A stretch of 64,000 nucleotides of DNA, taken from Solibacillus sp040274725 (GTDB lineage: Bacteria > Bacillota > Bacilli > Bacillales_A > Planococcaceae). The stretch lies in the NCBI GenBank assembly GCA_040274725.1, contig JBEMAQ010000001.1, positions 531,367 through 595,366 on the forward strand. The letters run 5' to 3'. The translations under genes and the position numbers were made by a program. Of this stretch, positions 50,909 to 61,062 are shown in pieces; the stretch's first letter is position 1; each line of letters begins with the position of its first letter. The notes beneath the pieces were generated by a model. That model saw nothing but the letters and a program-made list of their open reading frames with translations. It did no database searches and was not told where the DNA came from.

Positions 50909-52842
50909 TACTTGATACCCCCTTTAGTTGACGTACGGTATGCTACTAAATCCGCTTCGATTTTTTCGATTTCCGGAACTGTTACATGGAAGCCTAAATC
51001 ATCTTTTACAGAACGAATAATCATACAGGCAACCGTTAAGCCTAAACCACCGATTAATAAGGCAAGTGACACAGCTGGTGAAGCGTGTGCTGCACCTGCT
51101 TGCGCTTGGTCACCCCATGGAGAGTAAAGTGCACCAAATGCTGCGATGAATGTACCAATTGTCATCGTAAGTGGTAAAATCGAACCATTTGGCATATGAA
51201 TCTCACCTAGTGGCTCAGCGTAAACCATACCTTCTTTATTGCCTTCTTCCTTCTCAATCCAGTACGGGTCAAAGCCACGTACAAGTGGTGTTTGTTTGAA
51301 GTTGTAGAATGGCAGTGGTGTTTCAAGCGCCCATTCAAGTGAACGACCATCTCCCCAGTAATCGCGACGATTCACTGGCTCTGATTTGATCGATAATAAT
51401 ACGTTTACGACTAATAAAATAACCCCAACACCCATCATTAATGCACCAATTGTTGAGATCATGTTGAAGAAATCCCAACCTTGACCGCCCATGTATGTGA
51501 ATACACGGCGTGGCATCCCCATTAATCCTAGGAAATGCTGTACGAAGAATGTTAAGTGGAAACCGATGAAGAATACCCAGAAAGTAAGTACACCCATCTT
51601 TTCATTTAACACACGGTTGAACATAATTGGCCAGTAGAAGTGCGCTGAACCAAATAATGCTGTTACGATTCCACCTACGATTACGTAGTGGAAGTGGGCA
51701 ACGATAAAGTACGAATCATGTAATTGGTAGTCAAGTGGTGCAGTTGCCTGCATGACCCCTGTTACACCACCCGCAACGAATGACGGGATGAAACCAAGTG
51801 CATAAAGCATTGGCACCGTAACTTTAATCGAACCGCCCCAGATTGTCATAATCCAGTTGAATACCTTCATCCCTGTTGGCACGGCAATTGCCATTGTTGC
51901 AACAGCGAAGATTGCGTTGGCAGTAGCACCAAGACCTGTTGTGAACATGTGGTGGGCCCATACCATGAAGCCTAAGAAACCGATTAAAATTGTTGCGAAT
52001 ACCATTGAAGAGTATCCGAACAGACGTTTACGAGCAAATACCGGAATAATTTCAGAGAATAAACCGAATGCTGGTAATACTAAAATGTATACTTCAGGGT
52101 GACCAAAGATCCAGAATAAATGCTCCCAAATAATTGTGTTACCACCCATTGTATGGTCGAAGAAGTTTGCTCCGAACATACGGTCCACTAACATTAAGAA
52201 TAAACCGACCGTAAGTGGAGGGAATGCGAATAAAATTAATGTACTTGATACAAGTGTTGTCCAAGTAAATAGTGGCATACGCATGAACGTCATACCAGGT
52301 GCACGCATTGTAATGATTGTCACGATAAAGTTAATACCAGAAATCAATGTACCCGCACCAGAAATTTGTAAACCTAAAATATAAAAGTCAATACCATGTC
52401 CTGGCGAATACAGTGATAAAGATGCATAAGAAGTCCAACCTGCATCAGGTGCGCCGCCTAGGAAGAATGATAAGTGTAAAAATACGGCACCGAAGAAGAA
52501 CATCCAAAATCCTAATGAGTTTAGGAATGGGAATGCAACGTCACGCGCCCCTATTTGGAGTGGAACGATCGCGTTCATAAACGCGAAAATAATCGGTGTT
52601 GCTGCTAAGAATAACATTGTCGTACCGTGCATCGTTAATAATTCGTTGAATAGACCCGCAGAAACGAAGTCATTGTTTGGAATCATTAACTGAATACGCA
52701 TAAGTAGCGCTTCAAAACCTGCGATTGCGAAGAACAATGTACCAGCGGCTAAATACATAATGGCGATTTTTTTATGATCGACCGTTGTTAAATAGTCCCA
52801 TACATGTGCCCCGAAGCCTTTTTTCTGTGTTACAGAGCTCAC
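50908..52842 (-). CDS. ctaD: Cytochrome c oxidase subunit I
   Basis: This is the catalytic subunit holding heme a and the heme a3-CuB centre; it reduces O2 to water and pumps protons. The 644-residue protein has about 14 helices with MHGTTMLF (heme a histidine), FWIFGHPEVYILVLPAFG (CuB histidine cross-linked to tyrosine), MVWAHHMFTTG and DSYFIVAHFHYV. The GTG start at 52842 lies 7 nt behind GGGAGGT; the TTG at 52860 overlaps that site. The long C-terminal extension is usual for caa3. Confidence 0.97.
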   Translation of the reverse strand: MSSVTQKKGFGAHVWDYLTTVDHKKIAIMYLAAGTLFFAIAGFEALLMRIQLMIPNNDFVSAGLFNELLTMHGTTMLFLAATPIIFAFMNAIVPLQIGARDVAFPFLNSLGFWMFFFGAVFLHLSFFLGGAPDAGWTSYASLSLYSPGHGIDFYILGLQISGAGTLISGINFIVTIITMRAPGMTFMRMPLFTWTTLVSSTLILFAFPPLTVGLFLMLVDRMFGANFFDHTMGGNTIIWEHLFWIFGHPEVYILVLPAFGLFSEIIPVFARKRLFGYSSMVFATILIGFLGFMVWAHHMFTTGLGATANAIFAVATMAIAVPTGMKVFNWIMTIWGGSIKVTVPMLYALGFIPSFVAGGVTGVMQATAPLDYQLHDSYFIVAHFHYVIVGGIVTALFGSAHFYWPIMFNRVLNEKMGVLTFWVFFIGFHLTFFVQHFLGLMGMPRRVFTYMGGQGWDFFNMISTIGALMMGVGVILLVVNVLLSIKSEPVNRRDYWGDGRSLEWALETPLPFYNFKQTPLVRGFDPYWIEKEEGNKEGMVYAEPLGEIHMPNGSILPLTMTIGTFIAAFGALYSPWGDQAQAGAAHASPAVSLALLIGGLGLTVACMIIRSVKDDLGFHVTVPEIEKIEADLVAYRTSTKGGIK

Positions 52843-52880
52843 AGCATTTACCTCCCTCAAAGTTTCTCTCTAATGTTTCA

Positions 52881-53951
52881 TTATTTTTCGACTGTTAATG
52901 TCATTAAGTACTCAGAGATTGCTTTTGCTTCGTCTTCTGTTACTTCATACTTACCAGTCATTGTGTTACCTGGTTTGTAGAACTCAGGGTCCATAATCCA
53001 ATCTGTTGTTGCTTCTACTGTATGCTCCATAAAGCCTGCAACACGGTTACGATCACCGAATGTTGTTAAGTTTGGACCAAGACCAGCGCCTGCTACAGCA
53101 GAAACTGCGTGACAGCCTAAGCATGAATTCGCAAATGCTGCTTCCCCAACATCAGAAGAATCTTTGTCTGCCATTTGACCCTCTGTCGCTTGCATTGAAG
53201 CTACCCAAGCATCAAAGTCAGCAGGAGCTAACGCTTTTACTTTAAAGTCCATTAGTGCATGTGAAGGACCGCAAAGCTCCGCACATTTCCCGTAGAATAC
53301 GCCTTCACCCTCATTTAAATCTGCCGACTCTTTATCGAAGACTAAATAGAATTTGTTTAAGTTCTCTACGTTATTATCCATTTTACCGCCAACTGCTGGA
53401 ATCCAGAATGAGTGCTTCACGTCAGCAGCAATTAGGTTGAAGTATACTTTTTCTCCAGTAGGAACGACTAATTCCTGTGCTGTAATAATGCCTTGCTCTG
53501 GGTATTCAAACTCCCACCAATATAATTTTGCAGTTACATTAACTGTAAATGCCGTTTTATTACCTTCTTCATCTACCTCATCCATCGCCGCAACATCTGC
53601 GAACTTATAAGTAGAATTTAACGTCGGAACAGCTAAGATTAATAGTAAAATAATCGGAATAACTGTCCAAATTACTTCTAGCGTGTGACTGCCTTCTACT
53701 TGCTTTGGTATTACGTTTTCGCCTACATTTGAACGGCGGAACTTCACGAAAGCAACTAAATACAAAGCAGATACAATAATGACAACTAACGTCATAATTG
53801 CAATGGATAACAGAAGAATATTCAACTGTTCCTGACCTACTGGACCCGCTGGACGAAGCGTTGATAAGTAATCTTCACCACAAGCAGAAAGGAAAACTGT
53901 CAGTACCGTTAATAGCGAAAACAAACGCCATTTTTTAAGCCCTTTCATCAT
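52881..53951 (-). CDS. ctaC: Cytochrome c oxidase subunit II with fused cytochrome c (caa3 type)
   Basis: This 356-residue lipoprotein has a signal peptide ending in the lipobox FLSAC (C24), two membrane helices, a CuA domain (CAELCGPSHALM) and a C-terminal cytochrome c domain with C277-L-G-C280-H281 and axial M331 (GNTMTG). Electrons enter from cytochrome c and pass CuA to heme a. The fusion defines a caa3-type oxidase. First gene of the operon; two adjacent ATGs (53951, 53948) are possible starts, with AGAGGGG somewhat far upstream. ctaB, often placed here, is absent. Confidence 0.96.
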   Translation of the reverse strand: MMKGLKKWRLFSLLTVLTVFLSACGEDYLSTLRPAGPVGQEQLNILLLSIAIMTLVVIIVSALYLVAFVKFRRSNVGENVIPKQVEGSHTLEVIWTVIPIILLLILAVPTLNSTYKFADVAAMDEVDEEGNKTAFTVNVTAKLYWWEFEYPEQGIITAQELVVPTGEKVYFNLIAADVKHSFWIPAVGGKMDNNVENLNKFYLVFDKESADLNEGEGVFYGKCAELCGPSHALMDFKVKALAPADFDAWVASMQATEGQMADKDSSDVGEAAFANSCLGCHAVSAVAGAGLGPNLTTFGDRNRVAGFMEHTVEATTDWIMDPEFYKPGNTMTGKYEVTEDEAKAISEYLMTLTVEK

Positions 53952-54853
53952 AGCTTAATTAAACCCCTCTCTTCGTTGTATTTTCATGTGCACTTAGAAT
54001 GATTATTTCTACATATACATTTTAGCGACAAGAAATAATTCCTTCTTATCTTAAAACTTGGTTTTTTTTCCACTAAAAGCGTTGATTTCCTTATGAAAAT
54101 GGTAATAAGCCAAGTCCAACTAATAAACATATACGATTTGAAGTCATTCTCACATGGCGGCAGCGACTGTTGCCGACAATAACAAAAATTCACCCACAAA
54201 TTAACAATGAAAGTCCGATTATTGTTTCTTATAATTCATTTGATTTTTACTACTACACACGTTACCTTTGTCTATTTTCATAAGTCGCTTTAGTCGGTTT
54301 TATGTATATGCAAATGATTCATTCTGCAACATATCCAGCTAAAAACGATTGTATAGCTACCTTTCCCAAGAAAAAGAGCGCTATATTTTTATAACTCTGA
54401 TCGCTTCATTCTCTTTATAGGCACGATCAAAAACTTTATGAGTGCGAGAAAATAGGTCAACATCACATGCTTAAATGCACTAGAATAAATCGGTTTTTAT
54501 AATATTTATAACAATAATTGGTTTCTCCTTTCATTTTTGTAAGCATATTCCGCTATCCTAACTATATCTAAATTTGCTTAACATTTCTAGACGTTTCACA
54601 AAATTTCGCTAACAGTTTAGTGAAATTTTAGACAACAATCCAAAAATTTGAAACAACAACTATATAGTAATGCATTTTGTAATTTGTTTTGTGAAGGTTA
54701 GAGCACGAATTTATGAACAATTTGTGAAAAAAATGGAAATAAAGGCAGTACTTTGTGAATAAAGTTGTTTTTTTTACCTTTATTCGCTATTATCTACAAT
54801 TAGAGACGCTTTTTGAGAGCGATGTTGAGAAGACAAGTAGGTGACTTCGTTTC
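53952..54853. other. About 900-bp non-coding region between ctaC and ctaA
   Basis: AT-rich, with no credible protein and no recognisable remnant of ctaB (heme O synthase). The part near ctaA carries four TTTGTGAA boxes and a palindrome AAAATTTCGCTAAcagTTTAGTGAAATTTT-like at about 54600-54629. The ctaC side should hold the operon promoter, but no consensus stands out. Confidence 0.7.
54595..54759 (+). promoter_or_regulatory. Cluster of four ResD-like boxes upstream of ctaA
   Basis: TTTGTGAA occurs at 54688-54695, 54721-54728 and 54752-54759, and inverted (TTCACAAA) at 54595-54602. Successive starts are 93, 33 and 31 bp apart, close to whole helical turns. The ResD consensus in B. subtilis is TTTGTGAAT, and ctaA is a known ResDE target. 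Confidence 0.65.
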
Positions 54854-55765
54854 ATGCAACAAAAACATAGTAAATATTTAAAATGGTTTGGTGTGGCGTC
54901 TACACTCGGAATGTTACTCATTCTATTGGGTGGCGCGCTCGTAACAAAAACGGATAGTGGTCTCGGCTGTGGACGGAATTGGCCAGATTGTAATGGGTCA
55001 CTGATTCCAAAAGAGATTACCCCTGAAGTATTGATCGAATTTTCGCACCGTGCTGTGACAGGTTCTGTTTCCATTTTTATTCTTGTTTTAACTGTTTGGA
55101 CATGGCGCGCACTTGGGCATATTCGTGAAGTGAAATTTTTAGGTTTTCTTGCGATGTTCTTCCTTATTTTGCAGGCGCTGATCGGTGCTGCACAAGTATT
55201 GTGGGGGCAAGGTGATTTCATCTTAGCGCTGCATTTTGGTATCTCACTCATTTCGTTCGCTGCGGTACTACTGCTGACCTTAATTGTCTTTGAAATCGAC
55301 ACGAAGTTCGATGCAGATCAATTACATATGAGTAAAAAATTAAAATTCCATACGATTGCGATTTCGCTTTATTCGTACATCGTCGTGTATACAGGCGCGC
55401 TTGTTCGGCATACAGAGGCAAGTCTCGTTTGTCCAGATTGGCCGTTTTGCCGCAACACCGAGCCATTCGCACTCCCTTACAATATGTATGAATGGGTGCA
55501 AATGGGCCATCGTACAGCGGTGTTATTGTTTGTGATTTGGATTTGCTATATTACGTGGTATGTTGTGAAGAACTACAAATCACAGCGCGTTATTTATTGG
55601 GGCTGGGTGACGGCATTTACGATTGTCGTGTTACAAGTATTAGCCGGCATGCTTGTTGTCTTATTAAAATTACAGCTCTTTGTCGCACTACTACATTCCC
55701 TACTCATTACATTATTATTCGGGCTATTATGTTACATGATTATGCTCGTTTCTCGCAGTAAATAA
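54854..55765 (+). CDS. ctaA: Heme A synthase
   Basis: CtaA oxidises heme O to heme A, the cofactor of the caa3 oxidase encoded next door. The 303 residues form eight helices in two similar halves, each with paired histidines (FSHRAVTG and LALHFGI; MGHRTAVL and ALLHSLL) and cysteine pairs (CGRNWPDC; CPDWPFC) in the loops. It is divergent from ctaC. The heme O synthase CtaB needed for its substrate is not encoded in this window. Confidence 0.96.
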   Translation: MQQKHSKYLKWFGVASTLGMLLILLGGALVTKTDSGLGCGRNWPDCNGSLIPKEITPEVLIEFSHRAVTGSVSIFILVLTVWTWRALGHIREVKFLGFLAMFFLILQALIGAAQVLWGQGDFILALHFGISLISFAAVLLLTLIVFEIDTKFDADQLHMSKKLKFHTIAISLYSYIVVYTGALVRHTEASLVCPDWPFCRNTEPFALPYNMYEWVQMGHRTAVLLFVIWICYITWYVVKNYKSQRVIYWGWVTAFTIVVLQVLAGMLVVLLKLQLFVALLHSLLITLLFGLLCYMIMLVSRSK

Positions 55766-55800
55766 AAAATCGCGCAAACTTCTGTTTGCGCGATTTTTTT
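55764..55800. terminator. Bidirectional terminator between ctaA and pyc
   Basis: AAAAATCGCGCAAAC pairs perfectly with GTTTGCGCGATTTTT (15 bp, loop TTCT). It serves both converging genes. Confidence 0.92.
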
Positions 55801-55801
55801 A

Positions 55802-58800
55802 TTATTCTAATTCAATTAATAAATCCCCTGTTGAAATCGCATCGCCTGCAGTTGCATACACTTCCTTCACGATGCCGTCTTTTGGTGCTTGTACCGTCGT
55901 TTCCATTTTCATGGCCTCCGTAATGAGCAGATGCTCTCCGCGTTTTACCGAGCTACCTTTGTTCACAACGACCTTTAACACCGTCCCTGGCATTGTTGCA
56001 CCGATTTGATTTGGATTTATCGGATCGGCCTTCAGTGCAATACTCCCGTCAACATCAACCGTTAAATCTTGAATGACAATTTCGCGTGATTGACCGTTTA
56101 GCTCAAAGTATAAGACACGTGTCCCGTCATGTTGCGGCTCACCGATGGATACGAGCTTCACAATGAGTGTTTTACCCTTCTCAATCTCGACCTCAATTTC
56201 CTCGCCGAGCTTTAAGCCATACAGGAATGTTGGTGTATCTAACACTGAAATATCATCATATAAATTTTTTGCTTGCGTGTATTGCTCGAATACTTTTGGG
56301 TAGAGTGCGTACGCTAACACGTCTTGATGTGATGGTGCGCGACCGAACTTTTCTTCAAGCGTTGCATGTAGCGCATCAAAATTGACTGGCTCTAGCAGCT
56401 CACCAGGACGCACCGTAATCGCCTCGCGCTCCTTCAAAATAACCGCCTGTAGCTCTTTCGGGAACCCACCATAGGGCTGTCCTAAATAGCCTTGGAAAAA
56501 TTCAATTACAGACTCTGGGAAATCAATTGTCGCCCCGCGTGCTAAAATCGTATCCTCCGTTAAATTATTTTGCACCATAAACAGTGCCATATCGCCGACT
56601 ACCTTTGATGATGGCGTTACTTTGACGATATCACCAAACATCATATTGACGCGTGAATACATCACTTTCACTTCATCCCAGCGGTCCCCAAGCCCGACTG
56701 CCTTTGCCTGCTGCTGTAAGTTACTGTACTGGCCACCCGGCATTTCGTGCACGTAAATTTCTGAGTGCGGGCTATTCATGCCTGATTCAAAATCGACATA
56801 GTATTTACGCACATCGCCCCAGTAGTACGAAAGCTTTTCAAGTGCGTCAATATCCGCACGCACCTCACGCTTACTGCCCTTCATCGCATAATAAAGCGAG
56901 TTCGCGCTCGGCTGTGATGTGAGACCTGCCACCGAGCCAAGTGCTGTATCAATAATATCCACACCCGCTTCAATGGCCTTTGCATATAAATAAATCCCAT
57001 TCCCACTCGTATCATGCGTGTGCAAATGAATCGGTAGGTCCGTTGCATCCTTCAATTCAGAAATTAAACGATAGGCGGCTTCGGGTTTTAGTAAGCCCGC
57101 CATATCTTTAATCGCTAAAATATGCGCACCTGCTTTTTCTAGCTCGCGTGCCATATCCTTGTAGTACTGCACCGAATATTTCGCACGTGTATCCTCTAAA
57201 ATATCGCCTGTATAGCAAATCGCCGCTTCGGCTACTTTACCAGATAAACGCACCTCATCAATCGCCACTTCCATCGCCTTTACCCAGTTCAGTGCATCGA
57301 AAATACGGAACACATCAATGCCTGATGCGGCCGATTCTTTAATAAATGCACGAATTAAATTATCTGGATAATTCGTATAGCCGACTGCATTACTGCCGCG
57401 GAATAGCATTTGGAACAGCACGTTTGGCATTTGCGTGCGTAGCTTCTCTAAGCGCGCCCACGGGTTTTCCTTTAGGAAACGATAAGCCACGTCAAATGTC
57501 GCGCCGCCCCACATTTCAAGTGAGAAGAAATCGTGCATCAAATGTGACGTTTCTTGTGCTATTTGGAACATATCCTGTGAGCGTACACGTGTTGCAAGCA
57601 GTGATTGATGCGCATCACGGAATGTTGTATCCGTTAGTAAGACGTCTTCCTGCTCTTTAATCCATGCGATGAGTCCACTAGCACCGCGCTCATCTAAAAT
57701 TTGCTTCGTACCCGGCTTCACTGCAAGTGATAAATCAATTTTAGGCTTTTCTGCCTGTGTAAAAATAGGCTTCGTACGCTGCTCTACACCTGGGAAGCCG
57801 TTTAGTGTCACGTTACCGATATAATTCAGTAGCTTCGTACCGCGGTCCCTCTTTTCAGTAAATTCAAATAATTCAGGCGTTGAATCGATAAAGCTTGTAT
57901 CAAAGGCACCGCTTAAAAATTTGTCATGCAGTACAACATTTTCTAAAAACGGAATATTCGTTTTCACACCACGAATACGGAACTCACGTAAGTTACGATC
58001 CATTTTCGCTGCCGCTTCTGCAAACGTCATACCCCATGTCGACACTTTGACAAGCAGTGAATCATAGTACGGTGTGACAACTGCTCCTTGGAAGCCGTTC
58101 CCTGCATCAAGACGCACCCCAAAGCCTCCTGATGAGCGGTATACCATTAATTTCCCTGTGTCTGGCATAAAGTCATTTGCAGCGTCCTCTGTTGTCACAC
58201 GTGACTGAATCGCATAACCAAACAGCGGGATCTTTTCCTGTGCGGGAATACCGACTTGCTCTGAATGCAAATCTAGCCCTTGTGCGACTTTAATTTGTGC
58301 ATGGACAATGTCGATCCCTGTAATCATCTCGGTAATCGTATGCTCTACTTGAATACGCGGATTGACCTCAATAAAGTAAAAGTCATCCCCTGCAACTAAA
58401 AATTCCACCGTTCCTGCATTTATGTAGCCGACTTTTTTCATCAGCTTTACCGCAGCCGCACAAATACGGTCACGTAAATCATTTGAAATGGAATTTGACG
58501 GTGCAATTTCTACAACCTTTTGGTGACGGCGCTGAATCGAGCAATCACGCTCATATAAATGGATGACATTCCCATGCACGTCCCCTAAAATTTGTACTTC
58601 AATATGTTTCGGTTTAATAATTGCTTTTTCTACATAAACTTCATCTGAGCCAAATGCAGCCTTTGCCTCGGATTTTGCACGTTCATACGCACCCGCAACC
58701 TCGTCAGCTGACTGCACAAGACGCATACCACGGCCACCGCCACCAAGTGACGCTTTAATCATGACTGGGTAGCCGTGCTCCGCGCCAAATGCCTGTACCT

Positions 58801-59233
58801 GTTCAAGTGTGGCAGGACCGTCTGTACCCGGAATAACCGGTATACCCGCTAACACCGCCTGCTCACGTGCTTTTACTTTGTCGCCAAACATGTCTAAATG
58901 CTTTGAAGTAGGACCGATAAATTGAATCCCCTCTTCTTCACAGCGACGTGCAAACTCTACATTTTCAGATAAAAAACCGTACCCCGGGTGAATCGCATCA
59001 ACTTTTGCATCCTTTGCAATTTTGATAATCCCTTCGATATCTAAATACGCATCGATTGGTTTTTTTCCTGCCCCTACTAAATACGCCTCATCCGCTTTAT
59101 AACGATGAAACGCGCCGCTATCCTCACGTGAATAAATTGCTACGGTCTTTAAACGTAGCTCGTTGCACGCACGGAAAATACGAATGGCAATTTCTCCGCG
59201 GTTTGCGACTAAAATTTTGTTGATTGCTGTCAT
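55802..59233 (-). CDS. pyc: Pyruvate carboxylase
   Basis: This biotin enzyme makes oxaloacetate from pyruvate, refilling the TCA cycle. The single 1143-residue chain contains biotin carboxylase (residues about 1-450, with KASLGGGGRGMR and the EVNPRIQVEH motif), a carboxyltransferase TIM barrel (about 530-800, TDTTFRDAHQSLLATR and the metal-binding HLHTHDTSGNG), an allosteric domain and a C-terminal biotinyl domain (LLITEAMKMETTV). Length is typical. It lies 15 bp downstream of ftsW, as in B. subtilis. Confidence 0.98.
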   Translation of the reverse strand: MTAINKILVANRGEIAIRIFRACNELRLKTVAIYSREDSGAFHRYKADEAYLVGAGKKPIDAYLDIEGIIKIAKDAKVDAIHPGYGFLSENVEFARRCEEEGIQFIGPTSKHLDMFGDKVKAREQAVLAGIPVIPGTDGPATLEQVQAFGAEHGYPVMIKASLGGGGRGMRLVQSADEVAGAYERAKSEAKAAFGSDEVYVEKAIIKPKHIEVQILGDVHGNVIHLYERDCSIQRRHQKVVEIAPSNSISNDLRDRICAAAVKLMKKVGYINAGTVEFLVAGDDFYFIEVNPRIQVEHTITEMITGIDIVHAQIKVAQGLDLHSEQVGIPAQEKIPLFGYAIQSRVTTEDAANDFMPDTGKLMVYRSSGGFGVRLDAGNGFQGAVVTPYYDSLLVKVSTWGMTFAEAAAKMDRNLREFRIRGVKTNIPFLENVVLHDKFLSGAFDTSFIDSTPELFEFTEKRDRGTKLLNYIGNVTLNGFPGVEQRTKPIFTQAEKPKIDLSLAVKPGTKQILDERGASGLIAWIKEQEDVLLTDTTFRDAHQSLLATRVRSQDMFQIAQETSHLMHDFFSLEMWGGATFDVAYRFLKENPWARLEKLRTQMPNVLFQMLFRGSNAVGYTNYPDNLIRAFIKESAASGIDVFRIFDALNWVKAMEVAIDEVRLSGKVAEAAICYTGDILEDTRAKYSVQYYKDMARELEKAGAHILAIKDMAGLLKPEAAYRLISELKDATDLPIHLHTHDTSGNGIYLYAKAIEAGVDIIDTALGSVAGLTSQPSANSLYYAMKGSKREVRADIDALEKLSYYWGDVRKYYVDFESGMNSPHSEIYVHEMPGGQYSNLQQQAKAVGLGDRWDEVKVMYSRVNMMFGDIVKVTPSSKVVGDMALFMVQNNLTEDTILARGATIDFPESVIEFFQGYLGQPYGGFPKELQAVILKEREAITVRPGELLEPVNFDALHATLEEKFGRAPSHQDVLAYALYPKVFEQYTQAKNLYDDISVLDTPTFLYGLKLGEEIEVEIEKGKTLIVKLVSIGEPQHDGTRVLYFELNGQSREIVIQDLTVDVDGSIALKADPINPNQIGATMPGTVLKVVVNKGSSVKRGEHLLITEAMKMETTVQAPKDGIVKEVYATAGDAISTGDLLIELE

Positions 59234-59248
59234 TTCTCCCTAGCCCCC

Positions 59249-60433
59249 TTAGTACTGCTTTCTCTCAATCTTGTGGTGGACAGACACATTGATCAATATG
59301 CCCATCGCAACAGAAAGTAATAATATAGAAGTACCGCCATAGCTAATAAATGGTAGCGTTACTCCGGTTAACGGGATAATTCCCGATAATCCCCCTACGT
59401 TGACAAATGTTTGTAAACCAATCCAAGTCGAAATCCCTGCCGCAATCATGCGTGCATGTGGATCTTTTGTCGTCATCGCAATCCATAAACCACGAAGGAC
59501 AATATAGCCAATTCCAAGCAGTACAACCGTCACACCGAACACCCCTAGTTCTTCTGCGATGATTGCTAAAATAAAATCTGTTTGTGGCTCAGGTAAATAA
59601 CCAAGCTTTTGAACTGATTGTCCAAGGCCCTTCCCCTCTATACCACCCGATCCAATTGCATAATAACCATTAATGACCTGATAGCCCGAACCCTCTGCAT
59701 ATTCAAATGGATTTCTATACGATGTAAAACGCCCTAAACGACTTTCATTGAAAATCGACTCGCGTTTAATTAAAAGTAAAATGGCCACAGCAATGGAACC
59801 GAAAAAGCCAAGTACAATTGAAAACTTGAGCAGGATCTTCCCTCTCATACCACTTGCCACAAAGATGCCTAGTGCAATACTAAAAATAAGTAGTACTGCG
59901 CCGATATCCGTTTCTGCCGCAACACACCCTAAAATAACGACCCAGGCAATCGTCGGAAACTTAATATCGTTCACCGTCAATCTTTGTATATCTTTTCTAT
60001 TACTTACACTCTTATTGTATAAGACTCCAGCAAAATAAAGAATAACAAATAGTTTCGCATACTCTGATGGCTGGAACGTCATTAAACCGAATAATCGTAT
60101 CCAACTTTGCGAGCCTACTTCTTCTTTACCGATCCCTGCTGTAAATAGCCAAACTTCAAGAACAACCATGACGACGGCTAAAAATTTTAAAATCGATTTA
60201 TTCCGGTAGTTATGATACGGAAATAAGACGACGACTACAAAAGCCAAACACGCAACGGCTAAATTGATCAGCTGCTTTTTATAGTAATAATTTGGTGCCT
60301 CTCCGTCGCTGACAATCGCGACAAACATACTCGAACTATAGATCATGACAAGACCGAATATACATAAAAATATGTAAACAAACAGAAGCCCATAATCAAA
60401 ATTACGCATATACTTACTATAATATTTTCCCAT
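59249..60433 (-). CDS. ftsW: FtsW, SEDS-family septal peptidoglycan polymerase
   Basis: This 394-residue protein has about ten membrane helices and the SEDS motifs GSQSWIRLFGLMTFQPSEYAKL, LPEPQTDFILAIIAEELG and GGLSGIIPLTGVTLPFISYGG. It polymerises lipid II at the septum with PBP2B. The ylaN-ftsW-pyc order is that of B. subtilis ftsW. ATG 60433 follows GATGAGG; the longer frame runs into the ylaN terminator. Its relative at 19936-21006 is the SpoVE-position copy. Confidence 0.94.
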   Translation of the reverse strand: MGKYYSKYMRNFDYGLLFVYIFLCIFGLVMIYSSSMFVAIVSDGEAPNYYYKKQLINLAVACLAFVVVVLFPYHNYRNKSILKFLAVVMVVLEVWLFTAGIGKEEVGSQSWIRLFGLMTFQPSEYAKLFVILYFAGVLYNKSVSNRKDIQRLTVNDIKFPTIAWVVILGCVAAETDIGAVLLIFSIALGIFVASGMRGKILLKFSIVLGFFGSIAVAILLLIKRESIFNESRLGRFTSYRNPFEYAEGSGYQVINGYYAIGSGGIEGKGLGQSVQKLGYLPEPQTDFILAIIAEELGVFGVTVVLLGIGYIVLRGLWIAMTTKDPHARMIAAGISTWIGLQTFVNVGGLSGIIPLTGVTLPFISYGGTSILLLSVAMGILINVSVHHKIERKQY

Positions 60434-60452
60434 TTTCAAAACCTCATCCTTG

Positions 60453-60489
60453 AAAAAAAAACCCAAAGCGCCGAGGCGTTTGAGTTTTT
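60453..60489 (-). terminator. Terminator of ylaN
   Basis: AAACCCAAAGCGCC and GGCGTTTGAGTTT form a near-perfect stem; nine T follow on the minus strand. It ends 20 bp before the ftsW start, so it may attenuate ftsW transcription. Confidence 0.78.
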
Positions 60490-60492
60490 CTT

Positions 60493-60774
60493 TTATTTGT
60501 CTGTATACGCATCATGTAACAGAGAAAGCTTTTTTTCTAGCGTATCTAGAATCTCTTTTCCCTGCTCACGCTCGATTAAGCCTAATTTCACAGCAAAATC
60601 TATTTCGCGTGATAAGCCAAACATCTGTGTATCTAGTACTTCTTCATATAACGGACAAGATGGCATTGTTAAGTTATCCATTTGTACGTGAATTAATTGA
60701 GCAATTTTGTCTGCATCGGCAGTTAATAGCTCTAATGCTTTTTCCTGAAAAGAAGCTTGTGCTTTCGTATCCAT
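60493..60774 (-). CDS. ylaN: YlaN family protein
   Basis: This 93-residue all-helical protein matches YlaN (DADKIAQLIHVQMDNLTMPSCPLYEEVLDTQMFGLSREIDFAVKLGLI). YlaN is linked to iron homeostasis (interaction with Fur has been reported in Firmicutes). The start follows GGGGGCGTCCTC. A terminator separates it from ftsW. Confidence 0.93.
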   Translation of the reverse strand: MDTKAQASFQEKALELLTADADKIAQLIHVQMDNLTMPSCPLYEEVLDTQMFGLSREIDFAVKLGLIEREQGKEILDTLEKKLSLLHDAYTDK

Positions 60775-61000
60775 GAGGACGCCCCCATCTTTGATATTTC
60801 TTCGTCTCTATCTTAGTAAAGTTTATCTTTTTAACAGTAAAATTGCAAGTGCCTATGTATGAATTGGCGACAATTCGTTCGTGCATGGTTGTTCTTGAGC
60901 AAAATAGTTAAAATAATTGGTTAACCTAGTATGCTAAAAAAGCTCATTTCCGCTGTACCTCGCAACGTAAATCAATCCTTGCTAAATAGCTAGATGAGAT

Positions 61001-61030
61001 TTGCTCATTAGAAGTGATTAAGGCTATAAT
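61001..61030 (+). promoter_or_regulatory. Promoter of the YlaL-position gene and ylaI
   Basis: TTGCTC (61001-61006), 18-bp spacer, TATAAT (61025-61030), with AGGAGG about 22 bp later. Confidence 0.6.
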
Positions 61031-61062
61031 AGAATGGAAAACGTATTTAGGAGGCAATTTTG

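Noticed and set aside
53984..54199. A 71-residue frame in the ctaC-ctaA gap as a ctaB remnant
   Set aside because: No similarity to the heme O synthase motifs (no NxxxDxxxD) and no ribosome site.
54790..55302. A 170-residue minus-strand frame antisense to ctaA
   Set aside because: Composition is that of a shadow frame with no ribosome site; ctaA on the other strand has clear motifs.
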